The translations under genes and the position numbers were made by a program. This document shows, in pieces, positions 37,644 through 49,071 of a DNA stretch of 64,000 nt. The stretch's first letter is position 1, and the number at the start of each line of letters is the position of its first letter. This DNA is from Centrapalus pauciflorus (Eukaryota > Streptophyta > Magnoliopsida > Asterales > Asteraceae). Below the pieces are notes generated by a model, which worked only from the letters and a program-made list of their open reading frames with translations, had not been told where the DNA came from and ran no database searches. The DNA is taken from positions 248,001 to 312,000 of the forward strand of contig JAANYP010002100.1 of assembly GCA_020465985.1 (NCBI GenBank). The letters are read 5' to 3'.

Positions 37644-39227
37644 GGGGGGGGGGGGGGGTGTGGACGAGTTCCATTGTGAACACTTGATTCTTGTGAAAAA
37701 GTTAAAAAAATACATATAAGCATTCATATATATCAACAAGTGTTTGTAACAAGATTCATATGATTCAAAAGGTTCATAGAAGTTTCTGCAACAAGATTCA
37801 TAACACTCAAAAGGTTCATAGTAGTATTTGTGACAAGATTTATAAGATTCAGAAGATACGACAAATTCATAGGATTCAACAAATTTTATAGGATCCAACA
37901 GGATTCATATGTTAATAGAAGAGTTCAGTAGTATGGTAACAAGATTCATAAGTTTCAAAGTCATTTTATGGTTGTTCACATCGAATAAAGTATTCACAAA
38001 AGATCTTTTGTATATATATATATTTATATTCAAGATCACTGGGGTGTCGGAGTACCATATTAAATGAACATGTTTATTATGATGAAATGTTAAATTTCAT
38101 GGAAAATTACAATAGATGCATGTTCAAATGTGCAATATTATTGACTAGTTCACATAATTTACATATTCATTATGATAAAATGTTCTATTTTATGCAAAAT
38201 AACAATATGCACATGTTCAAAGCTGCAATATGCATGAACATGTGTAAATTGCACTTTTGCAAGAAATTAAACATTTTAACATTTTTAACGTAATGAATAT
38301 GAAAATGATATGCATTAATTAATCATAATACAATTTTAAACATATGTACGTTACACTTTTGTATCAAATTTAACATTTTATCATAATGAACATGTTCATT
38401 TAGTATGAAACTCTGGTACCCCAGTCTAACATGGTACCCCACATATGTGTGTGTGTATTATCAAATGGCTTTATATATTGGTCCTTTCCAACCAACTTTC
38501 AAGTATCAACTAATACGAGCTTGTGTTGATCAGACCACATTTCTTAACTCTCAAGTAATAAAAATAATTCCATCCGTTAGGAGTGAATGCACAAGGAAAA
38601 ATATAACACTCGCTTACAAAAGCGAATGTACTAAAAGAATATGGCATCAACATTTCAATTCTCATGTATACAAAATTTAAAAATAACTTTGTGATATTAT
38701 CTGTTTATGCATTGGCTTCGCTAGAAGGGCATTCCATTGATTCAAGGTTTGAAGCTTTTCAGAAAGCTGATCATGAAATCATCAGTCATCCGATACACCA
38801 TAGGCTAAGGGTTTAAACCCACAAACACAAAATTGAAGATGCAAACGCAGTTGAAAAAACAAACAACAAAATAAGTGCATTATGCATTTCTCACCTCAAG
38901 TGGAGTATCACTTCCTTTCACCTTGAGTTCCTCCTCCCTACCACCACCACCCCAAACAGCCGGTGGCGGAGCTGTGGTTGCATAATAATCATCGTCATCC
39001 TCATCATCTACATCCGCCCATGACTTCATAGTTAATGGCGCCGGAGCCCAAAAAACCTGCCCCTTCTCTCCCTCATCATCCTGTTTCTTCTTAGAGCCAC
39101 CGGCCTTCTTAGACGCTACTTGCTCTTTATCCGATTTCTTCTTCTTCTTTAGGCTACCAAGAGCAGCAAAAACATTCGTTGTGTTGATTGATAGTGAGTC
39201 ATCCTTTCTACTTCCAGCTCCAACCAT
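32553..39227 (-). CDS. Lysine-rich acidic-patch protein, 321 aa, three exons
   Basis: Coding exons on the minus strand are 39227-38895, 36400-36154 and 32938-32553. All junctions are GT-AG: donors GAG|GTGAGA and TTTG|GTAAGC, acceptors CTGCAG and TGCTAG. Phases 0 and 1 join cleanly for 966 nt. The start is the first ATG in this frame (MVGAGS). Exon 1 has NVFAALGSLKKKKK (19-31), VFWAPAPL (58-65) and an acidic run WADVDDEDDDDYY. Exon 2 is acidic, then has a predicted coiled coil QLSKKELKKKELAELEAVLA (161-180). Exon 3 is Lys/Ala-rich and ends EKNHYNQQPIR. Highly charged, so probably nuclear or RNA-associated (inference). From memory it resembles a plant family that Arabidopsis lists as THUMP-domain protein (AT5G12410), but I see no THUMP domain. 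Both introns are very long and full of transposons. Confidence 0.85.
33085..33379. mobile_element. PIF/Harbinger-like MITE in intron 2
   Basis: TAA duplications lie at 33082-33084 and 33380-33382. Inverted ends are GGTTGTGTTTGGTAGAGAG and, on the other strand, GGTTGTGTTTGGTGAAGAG. At 295 bp and without an ORF, it is a typical Tourist-type MITE in the second intron of the lysine-rich gene. Confidence 0.85.
34066..34299. mobile_element. Short hAT-like MITE in intron 2
   Basis: Ends GAGGGGTGGCAATTCCGAC and, on the other strand, AGAGGTGGCACTTTCGACCC. Interior text AAATTTACATAATATTGATT matches the element at 30759. The target duplication has decayed. Confidence 0.6.
34580..35572 (+). mobile_element. 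Non-autonomous Helitron, first of a head-to-tail pair
   Basis: The left end is TCCATATATATAATAAAGG. The right end is CACATAATACGTGAGTTCATAA followed by CTAG. The CTAG end, short hairpin before it, start with TC after an A, and lack of target duplication fit Helitrons. AT-rich interior with no helicase. It lies in intron 2 of the lysine-rich gene, antisense to it. Confidence 0.7.
35573..36077 (+). mobile_element. Non-autonomous Helitron, second of a head-to-tail pair
   Basis: It begins TCTATATAATAAAAAAG directly after the CTAG of the first copy and ends ACATGGGTTCATAAACTAG. The early text GCCACATGGCACCACC matches CATCACATGGCTTCACC in the first copy. The shared T at the join is the expected Helitron insertion host base. 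It ends only 76 bases from exon 2. Confidence 0.7.
36584..36630. repeat. (CA)n and (TG)n microsatellites
   Basis: A (CA)n run at 36584-36608 and a (TG)n run at 36617-36630, separated by GATTTATA. They adjoin the fold-back element that starts at 36630. Confidence 0.95.
36630..36843. mobile_element. Fold-back MITE between microsatellites, intron 1
   Basis: The left arm GGGTTCAAATGAGTACCATA pairs with the right arm TTGGTACTTAGATGAACCCA. Internal arms pair too (ACCAATCTTGACAGTAAGATC against GATCCTACGGTCAAGATTGG). (CA/TG)n flanks both sides. Confidence 0.75.
36851..36875. repeat. (GT)n(GC)n microsatellite
   Basis: A GT run turning into a GC run, right of the fold-back element. Confidence 0.95.
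37256..37333. repeat. (GT)n and (AT)n microsatellites
   Basis: A GT run near 37256-37268, then about 50 bases of AT that ends exactly where the 37333 mini-element begins. Confidence 0.95.
37333..37562. mobile_element. GATGCATCACG mini-element, copy in intron 1
   Basis: Inverted ends are AGGGGTGGGTTCAATGGAG and, on the other strand, GGGGGTCAATGGAGAACC. The core has four imperfect units of about 20 bases with GATGCATCACGCGGGAATT as the common form, then GATGCATTTGTGGTGGTGC. Two units carry a perfect G-box CACGTG (37414, 37453). An AT run abuts the left end and a CT run the right. The same element occurs at 60180 and 63515. The ORFs through it are artefacts. Confidence 0.8.
37561..37658. repeat. 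Compound microsatellite (CT)n-(AT)n-(GT)n-(G)n
   Basis: Four simple runs in a row: CT at 37561-37590, AT at about 37597-37626, GT to 37643, and a run of about 16 G. Sequencing and assembly errors are likely here. Confidence 0.95.
37683..38037. repeat. Dispersed repeat with internal 40- to 50-bp tandem units
   Basis: Three or more units carry AACAAGATTCATA, GATTCAAAAGGTTCATAG and GTTTGTAAC-like text. The whole stretch is homologous to 2940-3345. It lies in intron 1. No ORF has a recognisable product. Confidence 0.6.
38038..38425. mobile_element. Fold-back MITE with arms of about 70 bases, intron 1
   Basis: The left arm ACTGGGGTGTCGGAGTACCA and the right arm, reading ACTGGGGTACCAGAGTTTCA on the other strand, continue into AAATGAACATGTT and TATGATAAAATGTTAAAT. 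Internal segments repeat the GAACATGTTCA motif. No ORF. Confidence 0.8.
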
Positions 39228-39679
39228 TTCTATCAAAATCTCAATCTCAACCAACCACAGATCTTCACCAAAACCAAATTTCAAAAAACCCTATAGTATA
39301 TAGATATATATTTTTGTATTTCTTTTGAAGAGATACGGTATCTGTTACATACGAAAAGAGGTAAACTGGAAATTGGTTTCAATGATTTTATCTAGCTTTA
39401 GCATAAAAGATTATACTAGCGATTTAAAGCTGAAATCAAACACAAAATACAACACCAGTTGGATTGAATTAAAACGTAACGTTGGGATAGGATTACGGCA
39501 AAATGATACTGTCTGCTTTGGAATTTGAGAGCGAAAAACGGTTTCTCGAGAAAACGAAAAACAACAACCACAGCATCAAAGTATTAAATCACAAATAGGA
39601 TTCCATTAAAGCTCGAAACAATCAAGAGTATCAAAGATTAACCTCAAACCGACAAGCATTGACAGAAAGGTAAACCGAC

Positions 39680-39687
39680 TAGGGTTT
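39680..39687 (-). promoter_or_regulatory. Telo-box in the promoter/leader of the lysine-rich gene
   Basis: AAACCCTA on the minus strand, about 450 bases upstream of the ATG. Telo-boxes are common near the start sites of plant ribosome-biogenesis and growth genes. Its use here is an inference. A G-box core CACGTG lies further upstream at 39937-39942. Confidence 0.4.
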
Positions 39688-39944
39688 GCAAGAAGACGAT
39701 GATGATGACAGAGGGATATAGTGTGGATTAGGGTTGGTGTGAGCATCAGCAGCTGCTGCTATGATCGATTTGCGAGCTTCTTTTTGTATGTATACAACAC
39801 TGCGTCTGGCGGTTCCTTTTACTCGCTACTATACTACACTCTTTTCTGGTTTTTCCCTTTGCCTTTTGGGATATTAACGGCGATCGTAAAAGGTGAATCT
39901 TAGCCGTCCATTTCAGATGAACGGTATAGGTTGGGTCACGTGTA

Positions 39945-40736
39945 GTGAAGTTCTTTCTGAGTTATCTTTCCAAATTTGCAATTTTCAATTTCATACTCAT
40001 CGACACGTTTAGATTTCTAATTGTTTATCACGGAACTTTACCAAGATATAAATAATATTTTATAAGTTTTATTTGTTTCTTGAAAAAATTGTCACATTAA
40101 AACCCATTATTTTATCAAGTATGATTGATTTTTATATAATAATAACAACTATTTTATTAACTTATTTGTTACGTGTATATTTTTAATCAATAAAAATTAT
40201 ACAAAATGTATATAAAATCAAGATCAAATCCTATACATATTATTTTTTAAACTTACAATAATAGTATTATTTTTTGTCATACCTATTTATATATGTGTGT
40301 GTATAGTTCTTTTTTAATATTTTTTGAAACTTTTTTATTTATAAATTTAGATAAATTTATTTGATATAATTTAAGATTTTAAGTTTATTTGATATTTAAT
40401 AAAATAAAGGATAAATTACAATTTTCATCCACGTGGTAGGTCACGCTAACAGTGTGTTTGGACCTTCACTAATTTAACGAATACATTTATTTCCATTTTC
40501 TAATAAGAATACCAAAAAAAAAAAAAATCTGATGTCATATAATATGGCAAAAAAGCTTGCCTTCTTTAGCATTACACAATTCATAATTCCCACTGGCATT
40601 TACCATAATACCACAATGACCAACACAAAACAAACGCATCATCTTCTTGTAACAGACTTCCAGATTTATGAAAGGACACTGAAACGCAGCAGAATTCTGT
40701 GTTTTCTTTTTAACTTCGAAACAAGCACATTTAGCA
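39945..40736. other. Spacer between the two minus-strand genes
   Basis: AT-rich. It should contain the 3' untranslated region of the DUF936 gene (an AATAAA on the minus strand lies at 40486-40491) and the distal promoter of the lysine-rich gene. No other gene is seen. Confidence 0.5.
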
Positions 40737-43700
40737 TCAAGATGAGTTGTCATATGTGGTACCAACATGTTGAATGACAAACCTGTAAATCTTTCCCTTC
40801 AGTCGGTCGACTGCTCCTGTCAGCACCGCGTCCTGCTTCGAGATCATACGATCCAACCAGTCATTCACTCGCTTTAGCTGTGATAAAATCACCTTGATAG
40901 GTCCCACTTCAGAACTAGTAGTGCTGTTCTTTCCAAATACCTGGAAACCGGCATCTAACGACTCTTCGACAAACTTCAAGAACCATGTCTGCATCTCTTT
41001 TTGCAGATTCATTCCTAGTTCAACGGTCTCATTCATCCCATGGCCTTTAATCCAAGGCCCACCAAACGACGACTGGGAAGAAGAAGAAACCATCAGATGG
41101 CTTTTGACAGTTTCGGTTAGAGATTGTTTGTGTGAATGGTCCTTCTTCTGGAGCTGAGAAGGGGACTCGATTCCTTGCTTTGCTAGGAGGGAAACGACCT
41201 CAAGATCAGTGGCTAGTGCAGCTTCTACCCAAACAGCAAGTGATTTTGAATGGTCCGTTGGTGGTGCGTTATCATGAGGTGTGATACGATTATGGTTGCT
41301 AGCAACTGATTCTGCTGTTGCTGTTGCTTTTACAGCATCATTATATACAGCCATAAACCTATCGATTGTTGGTAAAGGGTTTCCAGCCTTCGACATTGAG
41401 CAGAGATTTGAGAACATGCTGCAAATGGAAGACACAATGTTATCTCATCAATCATAGCTAATTGTGATGCAGTGGTAAGACAATCCGAATGCTTTTGATT
41501 TATGTGGCATTGTTACTTGTAAATACACACGTGATTTTGAGAAAATAAATTCTTGTTGGAAGATTTTGAATGCATAAAACATGAACACATAAACTTGAGA
41601 TCATGTGCCGCGAGGACCAGTTTTGGGCCAAATGTCATGGAAAGAAAGAACATGAAAGCTTCAAATCAAAACATTTCGATAAGTAGTTCATCTATAAGAC
41701 AATGGAAATATATTTATAAAAAAAAAAAAAAAACAATAGCATTTATATGGTCTGCAGATCATATTTATGGATACCTCAAACTCCTCAGAATAGCTTCAGT
41801 AACAACAGCCTCTTGCAAAGCTTCGGCTGCAGCTACCGACGCCAAATTTCTTCTTCGCATGGCATTCTACAAATCAGTGAAAATGTCAATTATTATACTT
41901 CCAAATTCCATAACATTATTGATTTGTCAGTTAACATCTGTTACAGCGTTCTCAATGCTATGTTTTTATACCTGTCCAAGCCTTGCTAGGTCTAAAGACA
42001 GTGCATCCAGAGGGACACTACCATCAGTCCATTTCTTTTCATGAACTGTGATTCCTAGTGCTGTAGTAGTCGTCATATCAGACATAGGGGGAGTGTCAAA
42101 TGAGCTAGATTTTATGTTCTCTTCAGATGGGGAATCATCTTGATTAGACTGCAAAGAATTTGCATCACTCAGTCTCCGAGAAAGAGCAGCCTGGAAATAA
42201 ACAGGCAACAATTAGGAAAATGGAGCACATCATGTTTCCTATATTGAATGACATAAATTTAAATTCCACCCAACAAGCCCAACGACAGTAAGAAAACTTG
42301 ACAATTAACAATATTATCATCTCTCAAGTCAAACTAATTAAATCAAGAAGGGAACAACCTCCTAAGATCACGATGAAATTAGATATGGTGAATGCCAGAT
42401 TCTTAAACAAGTTGGTTTTCGAATGTTACCTGCGTTTTTAAAATAGCTTGCAAATCCGGCTTACTTTTAGCAACACTTTTCCCTTTTGGTTCTGCTGCTC
42501 CTGGCGTTTCATCCCAGTTCTTCCTGCTTGTCTTTGTGGAAGATCCACCAGTTTTTGTGGAAGACCCAACAAGTGCCTCTGAAACCTTAGAAATCTCAGC
42601 AGCCAAGGTTGCCATCTTTTTCTTATTACCAGAATCTGTTGCTGGAGAAACTTTTATTCCACCAGACAACCTCCTGCCTGGCGACATTGACATTCTCCTT
42701 GAACATGGAGATGCCTGTTTCCTCCCATTAGGTGAAGGCTGTCTATATCTTGAAGGAACAATAATAGCCGGCTCTCTTGAGGCCTTTCGATTCTCCTCTT
42801 TAGCCATAGCCAAGCTAGGAACCACACACTTTGAGGGCACTGGAGAAGATGATCTCTTTCCTTTTCCAGCTGGTGAAGGGTCTCTTTCAACCACCACGTT
42901 CTTTCTTCCTGCTGACACTGACCTCTGTTGTTTCATACCTGGACTCGAAAACCTCTGAGGAGGCTTTTCTGAAGTCTTGACGGATTCATCAAAATTGTTT
43001 ACATTCTCTCTAGGTGCTAGTACTTGTCTGTTCTTTCCCTGCTTAACAAACAAAATAACATCTTTTATGAACTAGCGGCTCTCTCTTTGCAACTTTACGA
43101 TAAGTTTGTGTTTGTTAGAATGAAAAAAAAAAAAGAGCAAGAAAGGAGCATCAATACGAATAAAGGTAATGAGTTTATCAAGTTCTTAAAAAACTTAAAT
43201 AATTACTTTTCGATTTCAAGAAGTATTGCATTTGATTATGAAAACTCAAGCATAGATTTTCCGGAGCAAAGGAGTAATAACGGTTAGAATGCACAGCTGG
43301 GCCACGGCAGAAGAATTTGACCTGACAATCTTTCTGAAACTTGCTTCCCTAAATGAGATATATTATTCAGCACAATCACCGGAGGAGCTCCATATCTCTG
43401 ATAAACTACCAAGTCCAATTCTATTCTAAACATGCAATTTAATCTAGAAACTCGGGAATATGCAGACAGAGAAGATGTTCTAGAAAACTACATAATCTGA
43501 CTGTGTTTGATGGTAGTACAAACCAAGCAAGGTTAATCATGGAGATTGGAGACTACTGTCTCCAAATTCAGTCAAGAATTAATCGACAAGGTAAAGAATA
43601 TGTTGTAGAACAACAGAAGCAGATAACTAGGTGATGGAGATTAAAATGTAGCTCTTTTTTTTAATATTGTTGTGTATAAAATCAAAAACTGCATCGCCGG

Positions 43701-44214
43701 AACCCCTAACCTCGTTTTTTATTTCCTTGGACTCATGCACCGCTCCATCAAGCTTTTTACTAGACAAATAAGCAGCAATAGGATCACTAGAAGCATCTGA
43801 ATCCGAAGCAGTCTGAATCACAAACTCTCTCTTGGAACTAGAAATTCTAGCAATAAGCTGTTCAGGACTTCCAACAAACGGATGACGGCCAGCAATCGGA
43901 CGAACCCCAGATGCACGTGGTACTGGAGAATCAAACTCAAATTTATCAACATACACAAACTGTCCAAGCTGTAACCGGTTTGTGAGAATGAGATCTGTGT
44001 CCCGGTCTGATAGAGAAACGTAAGTTGAGTTAACCGAGTCAGAGAGAGAAACATAAAACCCGTGGTTAGGCCAGAGGTCGTCTGAGCCAGCTGCAAGAGC
44101 AGGAACGATTCCGATGACCTGGAGAAGAGGGGAGCGGTGGTCGCCGGTTACTCGAGTGGCGGTGTTCATCGTTTGAAGGAGTTTTAACAGGATTCCAGGT
44201 GTTAAGGACGCCAT
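40737..44214 (-). CDS. DUF936 family protein, 701 aa, five exons (CORD-like)
   Basis: Coding exons on the minus strand are 44214-43711, 43038-42430, 42190-41972, 41866-41775 and 41418-40737, total 2106 nt. All introns are GT-AG with matching phases. Residues 1-130 are the DUF936 N-terminal block: SLTPGILLKLLQ, GDHRSPLLQVIGIVPAL, GFYVSLSDS and PIAGRHPFVGSPEQLIAR. Residues 180-370 are Ser/Pro/Arg/Lys-rich and basic (SRRMSMSPGRR). The C-terminal half has KWTDGSVPLDALSLDLARLG, RRRNLASVAAAEALQEA, MFSNLCS and NPLPTIDRFMAVY, typical of the family. DUF936 is plant-specific; as recalled, Arabidopsis CORD1 (At3g14170) is a member that binds and disorders cortical microtubules. A microtubule role here is inference. 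No breaks were seen. The start is the first ATG and matches the usual family N-terminus. Confidence 0.92.
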
Positions 44215-44303
44215 TGAAATGAAAATTCAAGGTTTCTAGTGAGAGAAACAGGGTTTGGTAGAGAATGGAGTGTTGATTTGGGGGAAAATCGGGGGAATGA
44301 GGT

Positions 44304-44311
44304 TAGGGTTT
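44304..44311 (-). promoter_or_regulatory. Telo-box upstream of the DUF936 gene
   Basis: AAACCCTA on the minus strand, 90 bases upstream of the ATG, within AAACCCTAACC. Its location fits a leader or core-promoter element. Confidence 0.4.
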
Positions 44312-45377
44312 AGATAGAGGAGGGTGGGGAAGAAGAAGCCGTTACGGGGATCTAAATTTGAAAATGGGGGGATTATAATTTTGGGCGCTGTAAATGAGAT
44401 CCGCATATTTTGAAATTTGAGGTGGGGGCCCGTGTGGACACAAAGCAACGGTTTCAGAATTCAGACGTCGCAAGTAATTTTAACTTGAAGATAGAATTTC
44501 AAAGTAGGGTTTACTGCCAGCAATATAATCTCGTATTTATACAAAGGTGTTTCCAAATTTTCATCAATTTATGTAATGTTATGCAATGATGTTTAAACAT
44601 GTTCTCCAAAAATATAACAACATTTTTCAATTTTTACCAAGTAATACAATGAAATCATATTTATCACGATTTATACATTAACGTTTGAATTTTTTTACAT
44701 AAATATGCAACGTAATTTGCTTATTTACCTAATCATTTATTGATTTACCGTACGTCACTAAAAAATCTTGATGGACAAATCTACGTCTACAAAAATTCAC
44801 ATCACCAAATTCAATCCTTTATAAAATAAGTGTCACGTTAGAAAAATTATCATTTGTATCTTATTTTATTACAGTTATTTTCAAAACAAAATTCATTGTA
44901 ATGTTTGTTTTATTCCGACTAGGAATAGTAATGGGCCAGACTAATAATTTGTTTAGCAATCCTTATTTTTAAAAATCTGATATCTGTCATAACTAAAAGA
45001 ACTGCAATGAATTAATTAAATATCACCATCAGATAATTAGTGATAATCATGAAGATTGGATATAACAATTTAAATAAAGTTAATTGATATATGTTGTAAA
45101 ACTTTACCATTTACGTTATACAGTCATTCAACCATGTGTTAGATATTAACTATTTATGGTTAACGATGATTAAATTGATACAGTGAAAATTAATCATTTA
45201 ATCATGAATAACATTTTTATCTTCATTCATCTTACAGTAATCTTTATTAACTATTTGTAGTTTCTTTTAACTGGAAACAAGCAACAACATTTTAATCTAT
45301 ATGTTAAAAAAATTTTAATAGAAAACAAAATGTTGTATTAAAGACAAATAAGTTTTTCATTCGGCCCGTATTATATT

Positions 45378-45506
45378 AACAGAGGGATGTATCACCTTAT
45401 TTACGATCATGTCACCGCGTTTTTCATGAAATGCACCAAATCGGACGATATGTTTAGGTTTCCACAGTTTTCAGGTGCATAGTGGTTTTCCATTGAACTC
45501 ACCCCT
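45378..45506. mobile_element. 3' remnant of a GATGCATCACG-type mini-element
   Basis: The right end TTCCATTGAACTCACCCCTA matches the inverted ends of the copies at 37333, 60180 and 63515. The tandem core has decayed. Confidence 0.45.
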
Positions 45507-46149
45507 ATATTAACAAATATGGTGACATTAACTTTTTTTACATGTAGTTGTGTCACTTCGGATTTTAAAGTGATGTAAACAAGGTAATAAATTATCAGAT
45601 AAATAATTAAATTATGTTGCATATTTTGATAATAAGTTCAAACACGTGTTAAAAATAATTTTGTTATATAAGTTGGTAAAATAGGAAAAAAGTCGTTGCA
45701 TTTTTTTATAAAAAGTGTCCTTGCATAAATTGTGCTAAAAATGATTTCCTTGCATAAATTGATAAAAGATGAAAACGTTGATGCATATATACGTGATTAA
45801 CTCATTATTTTATTATAACATTGAACTCAACTCTTTTTTCCTAAACTAACATTTTACCATAAAATATTCTTAAACAAACATCTGATTCAAATTAATTGAT
45901 CCATAATAACATTATGTGCTAACTGGACGCTAACTCAACATCCATATAAAAATACACCTCCACCTCCTCAATGGACGGTTAGGATCATTTCGATCTAACG
46001 GCTACAATTGTGTATCTAGAGTGTTCTATACAAATATCTAGAAATTTACAAGGCTCCAAACTCTTATAGAGAATTATATACAAGTAGTGTCACACCCGCA
46101 ACAAATAGTGACTGAGATATTCATAAAATAACAACATACTCGTAACAAC

Positions 46150-46410
46150 AATATACTTTCCCGGTAAGAACCGTTCTTATCGTTAGAATCCCTAAAATAC
46201 ACAAAATTATATTAAAATGTATAATTTAGAAAAAAAATTCACAAATATAAAACTTTTTCTACAAAGTTTATGTCCAAATTTTTATGCATTTTTATATAAA
46301 TTTAATAAGAAAAAAAATTCATAATTTCATGTAAAAAATTTTATTTATTTACTATGTAAATTTGTGTATTTTGAAATTATTACGGTTAGAACGGTTCTTA
46401 CCAGAACCCA
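46150..46410. mobile_element. Fold-back MITE
   Basis: GGTAAGAACCGTTCTTATCG near 46161 pairs with CGGTTAGAACGGTTCTTACC near 46382; the arms continue into TACACAAA and TTTGTGTA. The GTAAGAACCGTTCTTA core is itself palindromic. Confidence 0.7.
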
Positions 46411-48129
46411 ATCATATATACAGACATATAATATCCCTTGACTCATTGTAGTATGTGACGTCTTATGATTTTGGTCTATGAACTATAGAATTACACATAT
46501 ACTTGTTACAGTTTTGATCTTTCAATCTAAGATCCGTCAACTTGAGCCGATAACCCCATTAATTATAGGAGTATGTTTGTCCTTTTACCCTTTAGTGACC
46601 GTTTGCAAAAATTTTCAATATAAGGTTTTATTATTTCTTTTTGTTTACTCTTTGTGTTATAATTTTTGTTCAAACTATATTGTTTGGATTTATGTTTGTT
46701 TTTATTATTTAATTATCCAAACATCAAAGTTATTTTTAAATATTTTTAGTTGTAACTTTACCTTGGTAGTACGTCAGTTTCACATATTATAATACTTAAT
46801 AAAATAGTTGAATAGATTGGTAAAGCATCAAAATTTGATTGTATTAATAGATGGTTGCATAAATTTACATATAACCCTATTTAAAAAATATATGAATGGA
46901 TAAGATCAAAAGATAAAATGTCTGTTTGGCAAAAAAAGGGTTGGAATTATTAACTGGAGTTAGAGCTTATTGTAGCTATAGAGGAAGCTTTTCTTAGTAG
47001 ACGTTTTTGGTAAATTAGGTGGAACTAGACAATATAAATAACATAAAAGTACCTATAAATAAATAAACCAAATTTAAATCATAATTAATTAAAATTATTT
47101 TGATATTATTATTTTTCATAAAGTTAATCTACTTATAAAAACTACTTGAGATAGCTTATGGTTTTCATAAGCTTCTAGGAAAAAAAGTAATTCAAACGCA
47201 ACTTGTGGATAAAAAGTAGTTGGACTTTAAAACTATAAACTTAAGCTCTAAAAGCCCTCACAAACTGTGTGGCAACATATATGTTCTACTTAAAAGATTG
47301 ATTCTAAGTTATATATGTTATGCACACAGTCTTATTAATTTTTATGCAATCACTATTCATATGATTTTATATTAATAGAAGTATACTTTCAGAAAAATGT
47401 GATTTTATTAACATAAAAAAGAACATGAAATGTTTCTTAGTATTAGTATCAAGTTACACTACATTCGCTTACTACAAAAAGAATAGTCATTGCTTTTTGC
47501 TTAAAACATCATCATAATGTTTGTCGAAACATGCACATGTAACAAAATTCAGTATTCAACATATCAATCTGGTATAGAATGATATCGCCAACACGCTAGC
47601 ATAGACACACAACGTTTGAAAATATACAACCTAGTTTTGTAATGTTTCACCATCATCAAAAACTTTCTCCATGGTTTGTTTTTCTGACGAACTTTCCGGT
47701 GGGGATCACATAGAGATCGGAATTTGTAAGGATATATATTCATGATTAATATGTTGGGATGGGTCGAATTGAGGTTTGAAGGAATGAGGGAGATAGAGGA
47801 AGGTAAAGGAGAGTGACCAAAGATATATGAAAGTAACTTGATAAACATGCATGGAAGTGGTCAAACCTTTGAATGCTTGACAATTTTATGGTCTCAAAGT
47901 CTCAACCAATATTGCTGATTAAAATCGTAGCCCATAGTTTGTCGTTTGATAACATACCCATGCCATCTTTTGATTCATTAATTGTTTATTTTATTTGATC
48001 TTTTGATTATTTATCAATTGTATATTTACTTTTTCTATAGTGATATTAGCTAAAAAGATTAGTCAAATTTTTAATCAATTAACTAATGTTTTATAAGTGT
48101 GTTTATATATAATATGGTTCGTGAAAGTA

Positions 48130-48440
48130 TAACTCATTATGTAGCATATCAGAAGAAAACCACATTTAAAAAACTTTTTAATTTTTTTTTCCATAAACAT
48201 GTTTTGATAAATATTATAAATATGATATGTAAATTTCACATACATTCATATTTTCTAACTCCTTAAAAATGATGTTAACATACACTTATGTATATTTTCA
48301 TTTATGTAAACGTACATGTATGTGATGCATGATTTCATGCACTTATATATCATCTTTCTAATGTTAACTAAAATTTGTTTATAAAAAATAATTTCAAAAA
48401 AATTATTTGTAAAAGTGGTACCTTTTGATGCACTATATAA
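48130..48440. mobile_element. MITE related to 62190 and to the retrotransposon target
   Basis: Shared text includes TTTAAAAAACTTTTT, CATAAACATGTTTTGATAA, TATGTGATGCATGATTTCA, CATGCACTTA and AAGTGGTACCTT. No ORF. Confidence 0.6.
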
Positions 48441-48778
48441 TATAATTATTTGATTTAATTTTAATAAAAAATGTTTACATAAAACTTATATAATGCATAA
48501 ATTAAAACATACAAATATTATTCATTTAAAAATTACATGAATAATATTATTATTTGTCGAACTTTATATATAAACATAAATAGTAGCTAATTCTTTTGTG
48601 ATTCTTTTAAACTTTTTGTTCTTAAATTGATGTATTTTAAATGATATAAATTGAGATTTTACTTTAAATATAACATTTTATATATTTTGTTACAATAAAT
48701 AAAATAATAGCGAATATGCAATTACTAATTACTTTTTACTTTTTAAATCTTTAATATTTTATAATGTATAAGTATTTT

Positions 48779-49071
48779 TAGGGTTTTTTAATTAAAGAAC
48801 CAACATGTGTTTTTTTTTTTCAATCTAGTCCCTCCATGCTATTTTTTTTATAAATAAAATTTTTAAGTTATTTTTTGTTTTAAAAATTTATCTATTATAA
48901 CTCGGTTTTGTAAAACCTTATTTACCTATTATAAGCGTATTATAATACATAAATTTTTGAAAATCAGGAAAATAATAATTTGAGGATTTTATTGGTAAAA
49001 ATAAGAAATGAGAGACTAAACCGTAAAAAAATAGAAAAACTTGTTGGGTTTTTTTACATAATAAACCCTTG
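48779..49071. mobile_element. Fold-back MITE (AATAAACCC-ended family)
   Basis: Left end AGGGTTTTTTAATTAAAGAA and right end, on the other strand, AAGGGTTTATTATGTAAAA. The layout matches 26781-27053. Confidence 0.55.

Larger units (their letters stand above)
44450..48129. other. Intergenic sequence upstream of the DUF936 gene
   Basis: AT-rich. It holds a partial GATGCATCACG mini-element (45378-45506), a fold-back at 46150-46410 and a decayed fold-back at about 46925-47280. No gene is supported. The 94-codon minus-strand ORF near 47564 has no motif. Confidence 0.45.

Noticed and set aside
37187..37898. Several ORFs with Tyr-Ile, Ser-Leu, or His-Thr runs
   Set aside because: They are read-throughs of AT, CT and GT microsatellites and the mini-element in intron 1.
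40894..42958. Plus-strand ORFs opposite the DUF936 exons
   Set aside because: They are antisense shadows of well-supported coding exons.
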